A DNA stretch of 64,000 nt from Hyphodiscus hymeniophilus (taxonomy: Eukaryota; Ascomycota; Leotiomycetes; Helotiales; Hyphodiscaceae): the NCBI GenBank assembly GCA_016508695.1, contig VNKQ01000004.1:124001-188000 (forward strand), read 5' to 3'. Each line of letters opens with the position of its first letter. Within the stretch, counting starts at the first letter, position 1. The notes below the pieces were generated by a model. It saw only the letters and a list, made by a program, of their open reading frames with translations. It was not told where the DNA came from and made no database searches. The position numbers and the translations under genes are program-made. Positions 12,754-26,442 of this stretch are shown here, piece by piece.

Positions 12754-14399
12754 GTGTTACTTTGGGGCTTTAGCTCTAATAAGATAAGAAACGGCGCCTT
12801 ATACCTATAAGTCGCAAAGAAAGGGCTTATTCCGAGAGCCGCGTAATAACGCCCGTTTAATGCTAGTTAAGCTAAGAGGAGCTATTTCTTTTAATTAGAT
12901 TACTCTTAGTTAATAACGTTTTGTAAGTATATTTATACTTCTTAGTTTAGTCTTTTAGGGCCTTTATTAGTTTATAAGTAGTATATAAAGCTAAGTTTCT
13001 ATTATATACTTATAAGGTAATAAAAGGTCTTCTAAAACGTACTCGTTTAATTTGTTTCTTTATTACTTATAATCGCGTATAATATATTATAATATCGCGC
13101 TTAATACTTTATAAACTTTTTGGCGCACTTCTTAGCTTTTATATTAAGTATTACTTTTAATACGATATACTTGCTTAGTTAGTCCTTAATTACTTAAAGG
13201 TAATAGTTTCTTTAAGAGTTTAGTAAGTCTATTATAAAATCTATAAAGATTTTTTAGAAGAATTAATTAGGGATTAATAACGGCCTTAAGAGTTTATATT
13301 TATATTCCCTTTATACCTTATTTCTTTTATAATAGTCGCAATTCTTAAGGAATTGCCTTATATATCTTAATTATAATAGTTAATAAAAATTGCGTTTTAA
13401 TATAAAGGCAATAAAATCCCGTCTTAAGTGTTTATAAACTAGCGAATTATAAACGGACTAAATAATCTTTATTTTAAAGATATTGTTTTATCGAGCTTTA
13501 GGTTTTATTATTTTGTATTTGGCTTCTAACGAGATTAGGGCGGTTAAAACCTATAACTTATTATAATAGCGAAGATAGCTATTATTATTGATACTATAAT
13601 CGCTTATTTAGATCTTTATCCTAATCTCGCTTAAGAATAATCGGGCTCTGTTTTAAATTACGCGGAGTATAGTCTTATATATTATATTTTTTTTTATAAT
13701 TGTGTCTTATAGCTTATTTAATTCTTTATTTTAAAAAGGACTTTAAGATTTTACTAATTTTAATATAGGGTCCTAATAGAGCTATATAACTAATAGCTAG
13801 ACCAATATTATAAATAGAGGTTATATTAATATAATAGCTATTATTACCCCCGCCTTTTCTACTCTTCCCGGCTAGTTTTATAAGTAGTCTAGATATAATA
13901 ACTAACGAAATCTCGATTTCTTATCGTCTTTACTTAACGTATCCTATTCTCTTTATAATAAGGCATCCGGTATAATAGCTTTAGCTCCCGGATAATATAC
14001 TAAAGTAAATTAAAATAAAGATATAGTCTTATACTATTAAATTTAATACTTGGACAAATATCTTTTTATTATAAAGTATTTAAGGTTCTTATAGTCTATA
14101 AGAACTATAAAGGAGCTATAAGTTTTTAGTTCGGGACCCTAAAACTTTAAGTTAATAATTATTATAAGTATTTCCTTATTATAAATATTATAATTAATTT
14201 CTACCTTATTAAGTTTTTAGATAAAAAAGCCTATTAAGTAATAGACTCTATCCTTTTTTTATAAAAGAGCGCCTACTAATACAAACTTATTATAATTAGT
14301 CTTTAAGAATATCGGGAGAGTTAAGTTTTAAGTAGTAAGTATTAGGGCGCTATAAAACTTATCTTATAACTCTTAGAATAATAACTTCTCTAGTTTACT

Positions 14400-14760
14400 T
14401 TAAGAGAATAATACTCTTTTACTAGTTAATACTATTAGCGGCCTAGCTAACTTAAAGTAGTTAAAGATAAATATCTTATAAAAGTTATAAAATCCAAGAA
14501 AGCGGCAAACTTTTTTTTGTGTCTTAAGTAACTTTTAGTTTTATATAGCCTTTACTTTTTCTAGATTTGGCCTTACGCCTTTTCTATTAGTATAAATAAT
14601 AAATCTTAAGTATTTTATCTTTTTTTAAGCGAATTTACTTTTTGCTAGGTCTAAGAATAGCCCTTCTTCTTATAACTTTAAGAAAATAGTTTATACCTTT
14701 TATATATAGTCTTTTCTAAAACTATTTAAGTAAATTAAAATATTGTTTATATAAGCTAAA
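14400..14760 (-). pseudogene. Reverse transcriptase fragment of copy A
   Basis: Minus-strand translation gives VCRFLGFYNFYKIFIFNYF followed by KLARPLIVLT, the conserved end of the Ty3/Gypsy RT domain (FLGF.NFYR.FI..YS..A.PL..LT). Upstream the frame carries TAA/TAG codons typical of RIP. It fixes both family and direction of the element. Confidence 0.85.
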
Positions 14761-17158
14761 ACAAAGTTATTAAGCTATTTTTATAATAAACTATTAATAT
14801 ATTACTAAAAAGTTACTAAAGCCCCTAATAATTTAAAAGAATATACTAGCTATTTAAAAGAATTAAATTTAATTCGAAATATAGTCTTGTATTTATAGCT
14901 TATTATTATTCGAATCTTATAAAAGGCGAAGATTACGTCGACTTTTATTAACTACTTAATATCTATAAGGTTTTGTAAGGTCTCTAGTATTAATAATAAT
15001 AGGTACTAATCTGGCTTTGTAATTATATTTAGTACTTAATAATTATAATAAAACTTTAAGCCGCCCTTAGGTTTTTATATAAAAAGTATAAGAGCTATTA
15101 CTTCTAACGTACTTAGTTAAATATATCTTTTCTCTTATAAGTCGTCTAATAACTTACGTAATATTAATAATTCGTTTTTAAATATATTATAAAGCGGGCC
15201 TTATAAGAGGGTAGTTAAGGATTCGTCTAGTTATTTGTAGACTTTAATCTAGTAGTCGATACTTAGCTAGTAAAGAGCTAGTTTATTTATTACCCGCTTT
15301 AAAAATAATAGAGCTAAGTCTTAAAGTTCTAAAGGTAGCTTGTCTTATAATTACTTTAAAGTAAGTTCTTCTTTCGTCTCTAAGGCTTTTCTAATATCCT
15401 TTAAAGTTATAATAGCTATTAATATAAAACCTTTATTATTCTTGCGATTATAATAATAATACCCCTCTTATACTTATTTCTTTATTATATTATAGTAAAA
15501 CTATTATTTTTTAGGCGCGGTCTTAATTTTATTATACGTCTTTTATAAATTCTCTAAGATTATTAGGAATACTAGGTTTAGTATAATATATATATAAACT
15601 ATTTAACTAAATTTAGCTATATTTATATAAAGTGCGACTACTCTTATAATTTTCGATTTTTATATAACTATAAAGGCTCTTTTTACTTTACGGCTTTTAC
15701 GACTAATATACGTAAGGCTAAGGCCTTTTATAAGGGCTTTATTTATAATAGTATAGTATTAGTAACCTTTATTAATAAGGGCAAAAGTTCTAAAGGTTTT
15801 TTAAAAAATTATATTTATATATATAAAGTTTTTATTTATAACTTTTTTAACCCTTTTCTATTTCTTTACTAATACTTTATTTACTCCCGGGTCTTAACTT
15901 TAACCGAGAGTTATTCTTTTCCCAACTTAAAAGAGTTAGGCTCTAATATTTTATCGTCGTCTTCTAGTAATAATTTAATTTTAACTATATTTATTTTAGT
16001 AGGCTATATTACTAGAGTATATAAGTAATTTTAAATATAGTGTTTAAACGCTTTATAACAGAAATAAAGCCTTTTCTTATAATACTTATCCCTTTTTGCC
16101 TCTTTTACTTACTTAGCCTTTTATTTCTTTTTAAGGTTTTTATAACTCCTAGCGCTTTTTTTATAATTATTACTTATATAAGTCGGGGCTATTATCGTAT
16201 TCCTCTTTGCGTTTACTCTTGTTATTATAAAGTAATTATACGAATATATAGTTATTATTATTTTTAATATAAAGTTTTAATTTTTCTCTTTTTATTTTCT
16301 ATTAAATACTTTAAATTAGTCTATCTCTTTGAGATTAATTATAATTCGTTTTACTTCTTTAGAGAACTTATAATAGTTTATCTTTTTAACTATAAAGGCT
16401 ATATATATTTAAGTAGGGTTTAAAAACGTATTTCGAAAGTAACTAATTTTCGCGTTATTATCCTAGCTCTCTTTATTAGAATTAAGTAGGAGCTTATCGA
16501 ATTTTAGCTAGTACTTATATTAAGGCTATCCTAAGGAGTGCCTTATATTAATAAGTCACTTTAGAGCCTTTACGCGCTTATTATTATTTGTAAAGATTTT
16601 GTTAAGTTACGTAAAGAAAGCTTTAGGGTTCTTTCCGAGTATAGGGCTCTCCTTTTCTTAGAAATATTATATCCGGGCTCGTTTACGCAATAAAAGAGTA
16701 TTATAAATAATATTCTAATAATAATTTATAAAGAGTATTAATTTTATTATAAAGTAAACGTAATATAAACTTTTAAGTCTTAAGAGATAATCTTAAAAGG
16801 TCTTTACTTAACTATCTTATATTAGTGGCTTTTAGCTTTTAAGGACCGAAAGTTCTTTATTAGAGTTCGAGAGAAATACTACTTTTAGCGACTCGATTAG
16901 GCTTCTTATTAGGGCGCTTATAGGGGTATTAAATCTAGTATCTCTTTATAATCTTTTGGCTTTCTAGTTATTTAAAGCGGCCCGCGTTTTAACTAGCTTA
17001 GCTTTTATATATTACTATTATATAAATATTTCTTTTAAAATACGTTATATCTTAGTATTTAACGTTTTACGCTATAGGCTTTCGTTTTTTAATAAGAATA
17101 TCTTAGCGTTTAATATAAAGTTATTAGGTAGCTATAAATCTATTTTAATCGAACTTAA

Positions 17159-17327
17159 TATTATAGGGCAAATAGTATATATATAAGAGTTTGTTATAGT
17201 ATTTAGTAAGTTCGATAAAGGAAAGAGAAATATTCTAAGCTAAGTCCGCGAGAAAAGAAGTACTCTCGCCTAGCCTTAGTAAGCGCAGGTACTACTAGCG
17301 CCTTACCCCTAGGGCTAGCCCCTTATA
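17159..17327 (-). repeat. LTR of copy A (5' LTR in element orientation)
   Basis: 169 bp, same length as 10682-10850; its opening TGTCACGGGG has become TATTATAGGG by transitions only. Followed by TSD TAGTA. Confidence 0.88.
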
Positions 17328-17332
17328 TAGTA
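17328..17332. repeat. Target-site duplication TAGTA, right of copy A
   Basis: Second copy of the 5-bp duplication at 10677-10681. Confidence 0.85.
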
Positions 17333-17574
17333 ATAGTTAAGATCTCGCAACTACTATTATATTAACTTAATAACGTTAAGGTTTTCGACTAGAGATAGAT
17401 AATTATAATATATATATTAATTATACTCTATATTAAGGAGAACGATTAAGTAGCTACTTAATAGAAAAAGTAATATTAATACTTGCGAGGAAATTAGCGA
17501 TATTAAATCTACTTATTCTTACCTTATCAATAAGCTTAATAAGAATAAAATCCTTTAGTATTTAAGTAGATTAT
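17333..17574 (-). pseudogene. Island of the outer element between copies A and B
   Basis: 242 bp that belong to neither nested element, bounded by the two TSDs. By position it should be outer-element sequence between gag and RT. It is too short and too RIPped to name a domain. Confidence 0.6.
17570..17574. repeat. Target-site duplication ATTAT, left of copy B
   Basis: ATTAT precedes the first LTR of copy B and recurs at 24211-24215. Confidence 0.82.
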
Positions 17575-17776
17575 TATCACGGGGCAAACGGCGTATATAT
17601 AGGAGTTTGTTATAGTATTTAGTAAGTTTAATAAAGGAGAGAGAAATATTCTAAGCTAGGTCCGCGAGAAAAGAAGTACTCCCGCCTAGCCTTAGTAAGT
17701 ATAGGTATAACCTCTTGCCTAGCCTTAATAAGCGCAAGTATAACTAGTACTTTACTCTTGGGGCTAGCCCCTTATA
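17575..17776 (-). repeat. LTR of copy B (3' LTR in element orientation), with a 33-bp internal duplication
   Basis: 202 bp, that is 33 bp longer than the LTRs of copy A. The extra length is a tandem repeat of a unit with core CCTAGCCTTAGTAAG. Both LTRs of copy B have it. Confidence 0.9.
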
Positions 17777-20700
17777 TTACCCCCCTTCTCCCGCTTATTT
17801 ACTCTTAGAGTTCGTTAATATAAATATCTTCTTTATATAATCCTTAATAGCAAATAATATTCCTTATAAACTTATTTGCCTTTATTACTATTCTCCCAAA
17901 TCGAGTTTAATAGTAAGACTATATTACTTATCCCGGGTCGAATTTATTAGGTTTTAGTCTCTTAAAGACTAAATTTATATATTATTATATAAACCTATTT
18001 ACTTTTATTATAATTTCTTTTTAATTCCGTTACTTATTACTTCTTATTATTATTATTACTTATAAGATAATTACTTTTAACTTTTCTTTTTTAGTTTTTT
18101 TCTTCTTTAAATAATAATAATAATAGTAAAGTAAGTCGATATTTAATATAAAGAGCCGAATACTATTTTACCCTTATATATAACGTAGACCCTAGATAAT
18201 ACTAACTAAAATTAGATATTTATTATTATTTATTATATTAGTTATATTCTTTTTAATATCGATTATATCGACTAAGATATAAGTTAAACTCTACTTCTTT
18301 TCGCTTAAATATTATTAACTTTTATAGTCTAACTACTCTTATTCTTACATTGTTTATACTTATAAGTATAAAAACTATAAAAACTTATAAGTTCTAATTG
18401 GGTTTTACTTAGAAATAGTTACTAACTGTATTATAGCCTAGTAATAGCTTATATTACTTATATTATTTAGACTCGCGCCACTAATATTATTATATAGGTT
18501 TTCTATTAGTTTCTAGGTGTTTTCTATTAGCTAATAATAGTTTTAGTAATAATACTTATAAGGACCTTATAAAGGTCCTTAAGGCCTAGAAGGCTTTAAG
18601 GCCTTTATAGGCTGCTAGTCTTCTCTTTACGTATATTAACTATACTTTATAAGTTTACTTATTTTCTCCTATTAACCGTTAGTTTTTAATTCCTTAGCTT
18701 CCGAGGTTATTATTATAATAACGAATATAGTCGCTTAATAAGGCTAGGCGTAAGTTAATATTTTCTACTCGTTTTCTATTGCTAACCGCTATATAGCGCT
18801 AGTAATATCCCTCTAGCGCTCGTTTTTAAGCTCCGCCGCAATAATCCCTAATTTTAACTAAAATTTAGTGGGCTCTTAGGTTTTTTTTTATAATTAAATA
18901 GATATTATTATACTCCTCAAATACAATCCGTTTAACTTTACTTTATAACGCTTATACTTTATATAATTTTAATTACTTCCCGTCCCCTTTTCTTTCTTCT
19001 TTTTTTCTTATATTATTTTAGAACTATTATTAGTCTTAGTATCTTTATACTTTATTTCGAAGTCGTTTATTATAATAATATCCGCTAGGTTTTCTAAGGG
19101 TTTTTATATTAATTTATAATACCTTAACTATTTTATAAGTATTTATTAAACCTTTCCCCTCTCTTATACTTTATCCTTAGTATATAAGATTTTCTTTATT
19201 ACGTATTTTTTATATATTTTAATTAACTTGGGCTCTAGTTATATATTATTAAACTCTTATCCCGGGAAAGGGTTATAACTCGCTAGTCGTAAGAAGTTTA
19301 TATAAAATACTAAGTAAATATTACTAGGAATCTTAAATAAATAAATAGAAATTAAAAACAAGACTTTATTTATTATATACTTTATATACTTAATATCGAG
19401 GCTTCTTTTTAACTAATTTGTCTAATAGTTATAAAGGTCTAGCTATACCTTATCGCTCTTATAATAAATTAGGGCTAGTATCCTAATCTTATTTACGTTA
19501 TTCTCTTACTTTTATACGGACTTTACTATACTTGTCTAATATAAATTAACAATTTACTTTATCTTTTTAATAAATATTATAGCTTTCTTTACTATAGGCA
19601 CCCTAATATTACTCTAGGGCTTTAGCTCTAATAGGACGGGAAATAGCGCCTTATATTTATAAGTTATAAAGAAAGGGCTTATTTTAAAGGCCGCGTAATA
19701 ACGCCCGTTTAACGCTAGTTAAGCTAAGGAGAGCTATTTCTTCTAATTAGATTACTCTTAGTTAATAACGTTTTATAAGTATACTTATACCTTTTAGTTT
19801 AGTCTTTTAAGGCTTTTATTAGTTTATAAGTAATATATAAAGCTAAGTCTCTATTATATGCTTATAAGGCAATAAAAGGTCTTCTAAAACATACTCGTTT
19901 AGTTTATTCTTTTATTACTTATAATTGCGCGTAATATATTATAATATTACGCTTAATACTCTATAAACTTTTTAGTATACTCCTTGGCTTTTATATTAGG
20001 CATTACTTCTAATATAACACACTTACTTAGTTAGTCTTTAATTACTTAGAAGTAATAGTTTTCTTAAGAGTTTAGTAAGTCTATTATAAAATTTATAAAG
20101 ATTTCCTAAAAGAATTAGTCGGGGACTAGTAATGGCCTTAAGAGTTTGTGTTTATACTCTCTTTATACTTTATTTCTTTTATAGTAATTATAGTTTTTAA
20201 GGAATTACTTTATATATTTTAATTATAATAGCTAATAAAAACTACGTCTTAATATAAAAGTAATAAAATCCCGTCTTAAGTATTTATAAACCGGCGAATT
20301 ATAAATAGACTAAATAATCTTTATTTTAAAGATATTGTTTTATTAAGCTTTGGGTTTTATTATTTTATATTTGGCTTTTAATAAGATTAGAGTACCCGGA
20401 ACTTATAACTTATTATAATAGTAAAGACGGCTATTACTATTAATATTATAATCGCTTACTTAAATCTTTATCTTAATCTCGCTTAGAAATAATCGGGCTT
20501 TATTTTAAATTATATAGAGTATAGTCTTATATATTATATCCTTTTTTATAGTCGTATCTTATAGCTCGTTTAATTTTTTATCTTAAAAAAGACTTTAAGA
20601 TTTTATTAATTTTAACGCGGGGTCCTAGTAGAGTTATATAGCTAATAGTTAGACCGATATTATAAATAGAGGTTATATTAATATAATAGCTATTATTACC

Positions 20701-21251
20701 CCCGCCTTCTCTACTTCTTTTAGCTAGTTTTATAAGTAGTCTAAATATAATAACTAACGAAATCTCGATTTCTTATTGTTTTTACTTAATATATTTTACT
20801 CTCTTTATAATAAGGCGTCTAATATAATAACTTTAGCTTTTAAATAATATATTAAAGTAAACTAAAATAAGGATATAATCTTATATTATCGAATTTAATA
20901 CTTAGATAAATATCTTTTCGTTATAAAGTATTTAAAGTTCTTATAGTTTATAAGAACTATAAAAGAGCTATAGGTTTTTAGTTCGGGACCTTAAAACTTT
21001 AAGCTAGTAATTATTATAAGTATTTCTTTATTATAAATATTATAATTAATTTTTACTTTATTAAGTTTTTAGGCAAAAAAGCTTACTAAGCGATAGACTT
21101 TATCCTTTTTTTATAAGAGAGTACTTACTAATATAAACCTATTATAATTAGTCTTTAAGAATATCGGGAGAGTCGGGTCTTAAGTAATAAGTATTAGAGT
21201 ATTATAAAACTTATCTTATAACTTTTAGAATAATAACTCTTTTAGTTTACC

Positions 21252-21612
21252 TTAAGAGAATAATACTTTTTTACTAATTAGTATTATTAGCGGCCCGGTT
21301 AATTTAAAGTAATTAAAGATAAATATCTTATAAAAGTTATAAAATCCGAGAAAGTAATAAACTTCTTTTTACGTTTTAAGTGACTTTTAGTTTTATATAG
21401 CCTTTACTTTTTTTAGATTTGGCCTTATACTTTTTCTATTAATATAAATAATAAATCCTAAGTATTTTATTTTCTTTTAAGTAAATTTACTCTTTATTAA
21501 GTCTAAAAACAGCCCTTCTTCTTATAACTTTAAAAGAATAGTTTATACCTTTTATATATAGTCTTTTTTAAAACTATTTAAGTAAATTAAAATATTGTCT
21601 ATATAAGCCAAA
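21252..21612 (-). pseudogene. Reverse transcriptase fragment of copy B
   Basis: Positionally and in sequence equivalent to the copy A fragment at 14400-14760; the minus-strand frame again shows FLGFYNFYKIFI. Stop codons are of the TAA/TAG type. Confidence 0.82.
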
Positions 21613-24008
21613 ATAAAGTTATCGAGCTATTTTTATAATAAACTATTAATATATTATTAAAAAGTCGCTAAAGCCCTTAATAATTTAAAAGAATATATTA
21701 GCTATTTAAAAGAACTAAATTTAGTTCGAAATATAGTCTTATATTTATAGCCTATTACTATTTAAATCTTATAAAAGGCAAAGATTATATCGACTTTTAT
21801 TAGCTACTTAGTATTTATAAGGTTTTATAAGGTCTTTAATATTAATAATAATAAGTACCGATCCGGCTTTATAATTGCGTTTAGCGCTTAATAATCGCAA
21901 TAAAACCTTAAGCCGCCCTTAGGTTTTTATATAAAAAGTATAAGAGCCGTTACTTTTAACGTACTTAATCGAATATATCCCTTCTCTTATAAGTCGTTTA
22001 ATAACTTATATAATATTAACAATTTGTCTTTAAATATACTATAAAGTAAGCCTTATAAGAGAATAGTCGGAGATCCGTTTAGTTATTTATAAACTTCGAT
22101 TTAGTAATCGATACTTAGCTAATAAAAAGCTAGTTTATTTATTACCCGCTTTAAAAATAATAAAGCTAAGTCTCGAAGTTTTAGAGGTAGCTTATCTTAT
22201 AATTATTTTAAAGTAAGTTTTTCTTTTATCTTTAAGGCTTTTCTAATATCCTTTAAAGTTATAGTAGCTATCGACGTAAAACCTCTATTATCTTTGTAAT
22301 TATAATAATAACGCCCCTCCCGTACTTATTTCTTTATTACGTTATAATAAAACCGCTATTTTTTAAGTGTAGTCCTAATCTTATTATACGTCTTTTATAA
22401 ATTCCCTAAGATTATTAAAAATATTAAGTTTAGTATAAGATATATATAAACTATCTAGCTAAATCCGGCTATATTTATATAGAGTATAACTATTCTTATA
22501 ATCTTTGACTTTTATATAGTTATAAAGGCTTCTTTTACTTTATAGTTTTTATAACTAACGTATATAAGGCTAAGGCCTTTTATAAGGGCTTTATTTATAA
22601 TAGTATAATATTAGTAACCTTTATTAATAAGGGTAAAAGTTCCAAAGGTTTTTTAAAGAATTACGTCTATATATATAAGGTTTTTATTTATAACTTCTTT
22701 AACCTTCTTTTATTCTTTTATTAATACTTTATTTACTTTTAGGTTTTAACTTTAACTAAAAGTTATTCTTTTCCTAACTTAAAAGAGTTAGGCTTTAATA
22801 TTCTATTATTATCTTTTAGTAATAATTTAGTTTCGATTGCGTTTATCTTAGTAGGCTATATTACTAGGGTATAGGTAATTTTAAACGTAATATCCGGACG
22901 CTTTATAATAGAAATAAAGCCTTTTCTTATAGCGCTTATCCCTTTTTGTCTCTTTTACTTACTTAGCCCTTTATTTCTCTTTAAAGTTCTTATAACCCCT
23001 AGCGCTTTTTCTATAATTATTACTTATATAAGTTAGGGCTATTATTATATTTTCCTTTACGTTTACTCTTATTATTATAAAGTAATCGTATAAATATATA
23101 ATTACTATTATTTTTAATATAGAGTTTTAATTCTTTTCTCTTTATTTTTTATTAAATATTTTAAACTAGTCTATTTCTTTGAGATTAGTTATAATTTATT
23201 TTACTTTCTTAAAAAACTTATAATAGTCTGTCTTTTTAACTATAAAGGCTATATATATTCGAGTAGGGTTTAAAAACGTATTTTAAAAGTAATTAATCTT
23301 TGTGTTATTATTTTAGTTCTTTTTATTAGAATTAAGTAAGAGCTCGTTAAATTCTAGCTAATACTTATATTAAGGCTATCTTAAGGAGTGCCTTATATTA
23401 GTAAGTTACTCTAAAGCCTTTACGCGCTTATTACTATTTATAAAGATCTTATTAAGTTATATAAAGAAAGCTTTAGGGTTCTTTTTAAATATAAGGCTCT
23501 CCTTTTCTTAGAAATATTATATTCGGGCTTATTTATATAATAAAAGAGTATTATAAATAGTATTTTAATAATAATTTATAAAGAGTATTGGTTTTGTTAT
23601 AAAGCGAACGTAATATAAACTTTTAAGTTTTAAGAGATAATCTCGAAAAGTCTTTACTTAACTATTTTATATTAGCGGCTTTTAGCTTTTAGAGACTAAA
23701 AGTTCTTTATTAAAGTTTGAGAAAAACACTACTTTTAGTGACTCGATTAGGCTTTTTATTAGAGTGCTTATAAGGGTATTAGATCTAGCGTCTCTTTATA
23801 ATCTTTTAGCTTTTTAGTTATTTAAAGCGGCTTATATTTTAGCTAGCTTAGCTTTTATATATTACTATTATATAAATATCTCTTTTAAAATACGTTATAT
23901 CTTAGTATTTAATATTTTATACTATAAGCTCTTATTCTTTGATAAGAATGTCCTAGTGTCTAATATAAAGTTGTCGGGTAGTTATAAATCTATTTTAATC
24001 GAATTTAA

Positions 24009-24210
24009 TATTACGGGGCGAATAGCGTATATATAAGAGTTTATTATAGTATTTAGTAAGTTTAATAAAAGAGAGAGAAATATTCTAAGCTAGGTCTACG
24101 AGAAAAGAAGCGCTCCCGCCTAGCCTTAGTAAGCGCAGGTATAACCTCCCGCCTAGCCTTAGTAAGCGCAGGTACAACTAGCGCCTTACCCCTAGGGCTA
24201 GCCCCTTACA
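24009..24210 (-). repeat. LTR of copy B (5' LTR in element orientation)
   Basis: 202 bp, ends GCCCCTTACA, and keeps the best-preserved version of the 33-bp duplication. Followed by TSD ATTAT. Confidence 0.9.
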
Positions 24211-24215
24211 ATTAT
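24211..24215. repeat. Target-site duplication ATTAT, right of copy B
   Basis: Second copy of 17570-17574. Confidence 0.82.
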
Positions 24216-25860
24216 TAAGTAATTTTAGTTTAACTAGTTAATAAGAATAGTTATAATAGTTTATTATAGTCGATATAAGAAATAGCTTTTCTATTCCCTC
24301 GAGGTCTTATTATAGTTTCCTTAAGTATTTCTATTAATTAACTAGGGATTTCGGGAATTATTTAAGTTAAAGTCTAATTGTCTTATACTTTTACTTTACG
24401 TCCTTTGTCTTTATTCTAAGAGTACTATATTACTTTAGTTGTATCGTTAGTCTTATTTACTTATTCTTATTTATTTCTTAACTATCCTTTATATTTTAGT
24501 CTTCTTATATCTTAGTATATTTGGGTTTAAGAGTCGGACTTTATAATAAAGAGAGTAAGAATAATTAGTATAACTAATATAATTTTCTAAGTTTTATTAA
24601 GAATAGCTAGGGATTGCGTTTTTAGGCTAAATAACTATTTAGTCTATTTCTTATTATTTGCGTTATTAATAAGGGCTTACTATACGTTTATATTAGTAGT
24701 ATTTTATAATAAGGGTTAGTAAGTAGGGTATTAATATTAGTAGAATGTCTAGTTTTAAGGCTATATTAGAAGTAGCTTATTTGGGAATAGTATAGCGAAG
24801 TAGATAAGGGCTATATTTCCCTAGTAATATACGTTTCCTATACGTTATATACGTGCTACTTTAATATAGGCTCGATTATCGCGATATTAGGAATTTGTTA
24901 CTTTTAGTTCCGAGTATATAGTTAATATATAACTTTACTTTGTGTAATTATAATAAGTAATACCTTTAATAAACTAGTTATTTGGTAGTCTATATAGGTT
25001 TAGAGGTTAAGCTATAGCTTAAGCGTAGGCTAGTAATAATAGCGATAGGGGAGGTTTTGTAGCTAACGTCTCTTAAAAGACCTTTAAGGCTTTAAGTATC
25101 TCTAGGTTAATTTGTATTTAACTAGGTACTTAGTATATATCTTTCTTATTATTGTCTTTACTATTATTATTAAATAGACTCGCTTTGCCTATTAAACGAG
25201 TAGCTACTACTAATATATTTTATACGTTAGCGAATTTATATTTTATAGTAAGTTATTTATTTTTATTAATTTATATTAGTATACAAAGATATATTTAGAC
25301 TCGATATTAGAAGTCTATATTAATTAAGCTACCTAGGATACAATAAGCTACTTTATTTTATAAATTAGTATTATAGCGTTTACTTAGCTTCTCTACTCGC
25401 TTTAAGTACTAGAGTTTTAATTCTTTTTCTCTTTAGTAAATATTATAAACCTCTTATTATATTAAGAACTTTTAATTAAAATTATTCACACTATAGTTAT
25501 ACTTCGCTTAAAAGGCTTCTTTAAGCTTCGGCTAGCTACTTCTTATATCCTTAGTAACTATATTATATTAGACCTTAGCCTTACTTAATAACCCCGCTTG
25601 AAATTAAATTCTTATTATTAATTCTTTTACGGCTATTTCTACTTAATTTATTATATTAAACTCTAGGGTCTCGATATACTTATTTATATCCTTATAAGCT
25701 AACCTACTAAAGGTAAGCTAAGAGATTATTATAATAGCGGCTAAAGAGTTAGATATTTAGAGTATAAGGGGTATAAAAATTAATAATATCTAAGATAATA
25801 TTATAATAAGAAGAAGTAAAATAAGTATTAACTTAGAGGTAATAAGGGATATAAGAGTGT
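24216..25860 (-). pseudogene. RIP-degraded gag-like region of the outer element
   Basis: Around 25400-25740 one minus-strand frame reads as charged, helical sequence with only TAA/TAG interruptions, for example RLAYKDINKYIETLEFNII and REKELKL.YLKRVEKLS. It lies directly inside the 5' LTR side of a minus-strand element, where gag belongs. No zinc knuckle was recognised. Confidence 0.5.
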
Positions 25861-26442
25861 CTTTAAGAGGATTCGATAATATAAGAAATCGAGATATATT
25901 AGTTAAAGTTTAAAAGGAATTTAGTCTCTAATAAAAAGGATTAAGTAAAGAGGGAATGTTTTGTTTTATTCTAAGTTACTTTTAACTTAGTAAAAACTCT
26001 TTAGAAATCGAATTACTTAAGGATTTACTAGCTAGTAACTCTTAACTAGTTAGTAACTCTTAGTTTAAAATTAATATTTATATTTAATAGGGTAATAATA
26101 GAATATATTAACTAATAGTATTATTATAGGGTAATAAACGTAAAGGGAGAAATATCAATATAAAAGAAGCCCTTCTTTAAACGCTTAAGTAGTCGGCAAG
26201 TTAAGCTAAAAAGTATTCGAGAGTATAAAATCTCTTTAAAGGTCGAATTAATTTAATATCTTAAAGTTTAAGAAAAGAGGGTAAAAGACATAGAAAATTA
26301 GGCTTAGGTACTATTATAAGAAGATATAAATATAAATTACTATAGTCGCTATAACTAAAGAGTCGAATTATATAATAAACTTAGACAAAAGGTTTAGAAA
26401 AGAAGAACTTATTATAATCTTAAGGCCTTTATAAGAGAGTTA
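25861..26442 (-). other. 5' untranslated part of the outer element
   Basis: TA-rich sequence between the gag-like relic and the 5' LTR, without a readable frame. Contains a short direct repeat (TAGTAACTCTTA at about 26030 and 26050). A primer-binding site could not be recognised, as expected if RIP has altered it. Confidence 0.4.

Larger units (their letters stand above)
10682..17327 (-). mobile_element. Nested Ty3/Gypsy LTR retrotransposon, copy A (RIPped)
   Basis: Flanked by 169-bp LTRs (10682-10850 and 17159-17327) starting TGTCACGGGG and ending CCCCTTA-(C/T)-A, with a perfect 5-bp TSD. Just inside the left LTR, 10854-10866 is a C/T run whose complement is a G/A polypurine tract, so the element reads right to left. 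Minus-strand RT sequence is recognisable at 14420-14512. Copy B is a close relative with the same internal order. A 77-bp tandem duplication (12600-12753) is private to copy A. Confidence 0.92.
17575..24210 (-). mobile_element. Nested Ty3/Gypsy LTR retrotransposon, copy B (RIPped)
   Basis: Flanked by 202-bp LTRs (17575-17776 and 24009-24210) with a perfect 5-bp TSD. Internal sequence is collinear with copy A at an offset of about 6.85 kb, differing chiefly by transitions. The minus-strand RT segment around 21252-21612 reads YFLGFYNFYKIFIFNYF, matching copy A. The C/T run just inside the left LTR (about 17780-17792) is the complement of a polypurine tract, confirming minus orientation. Confidence 0.92.
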
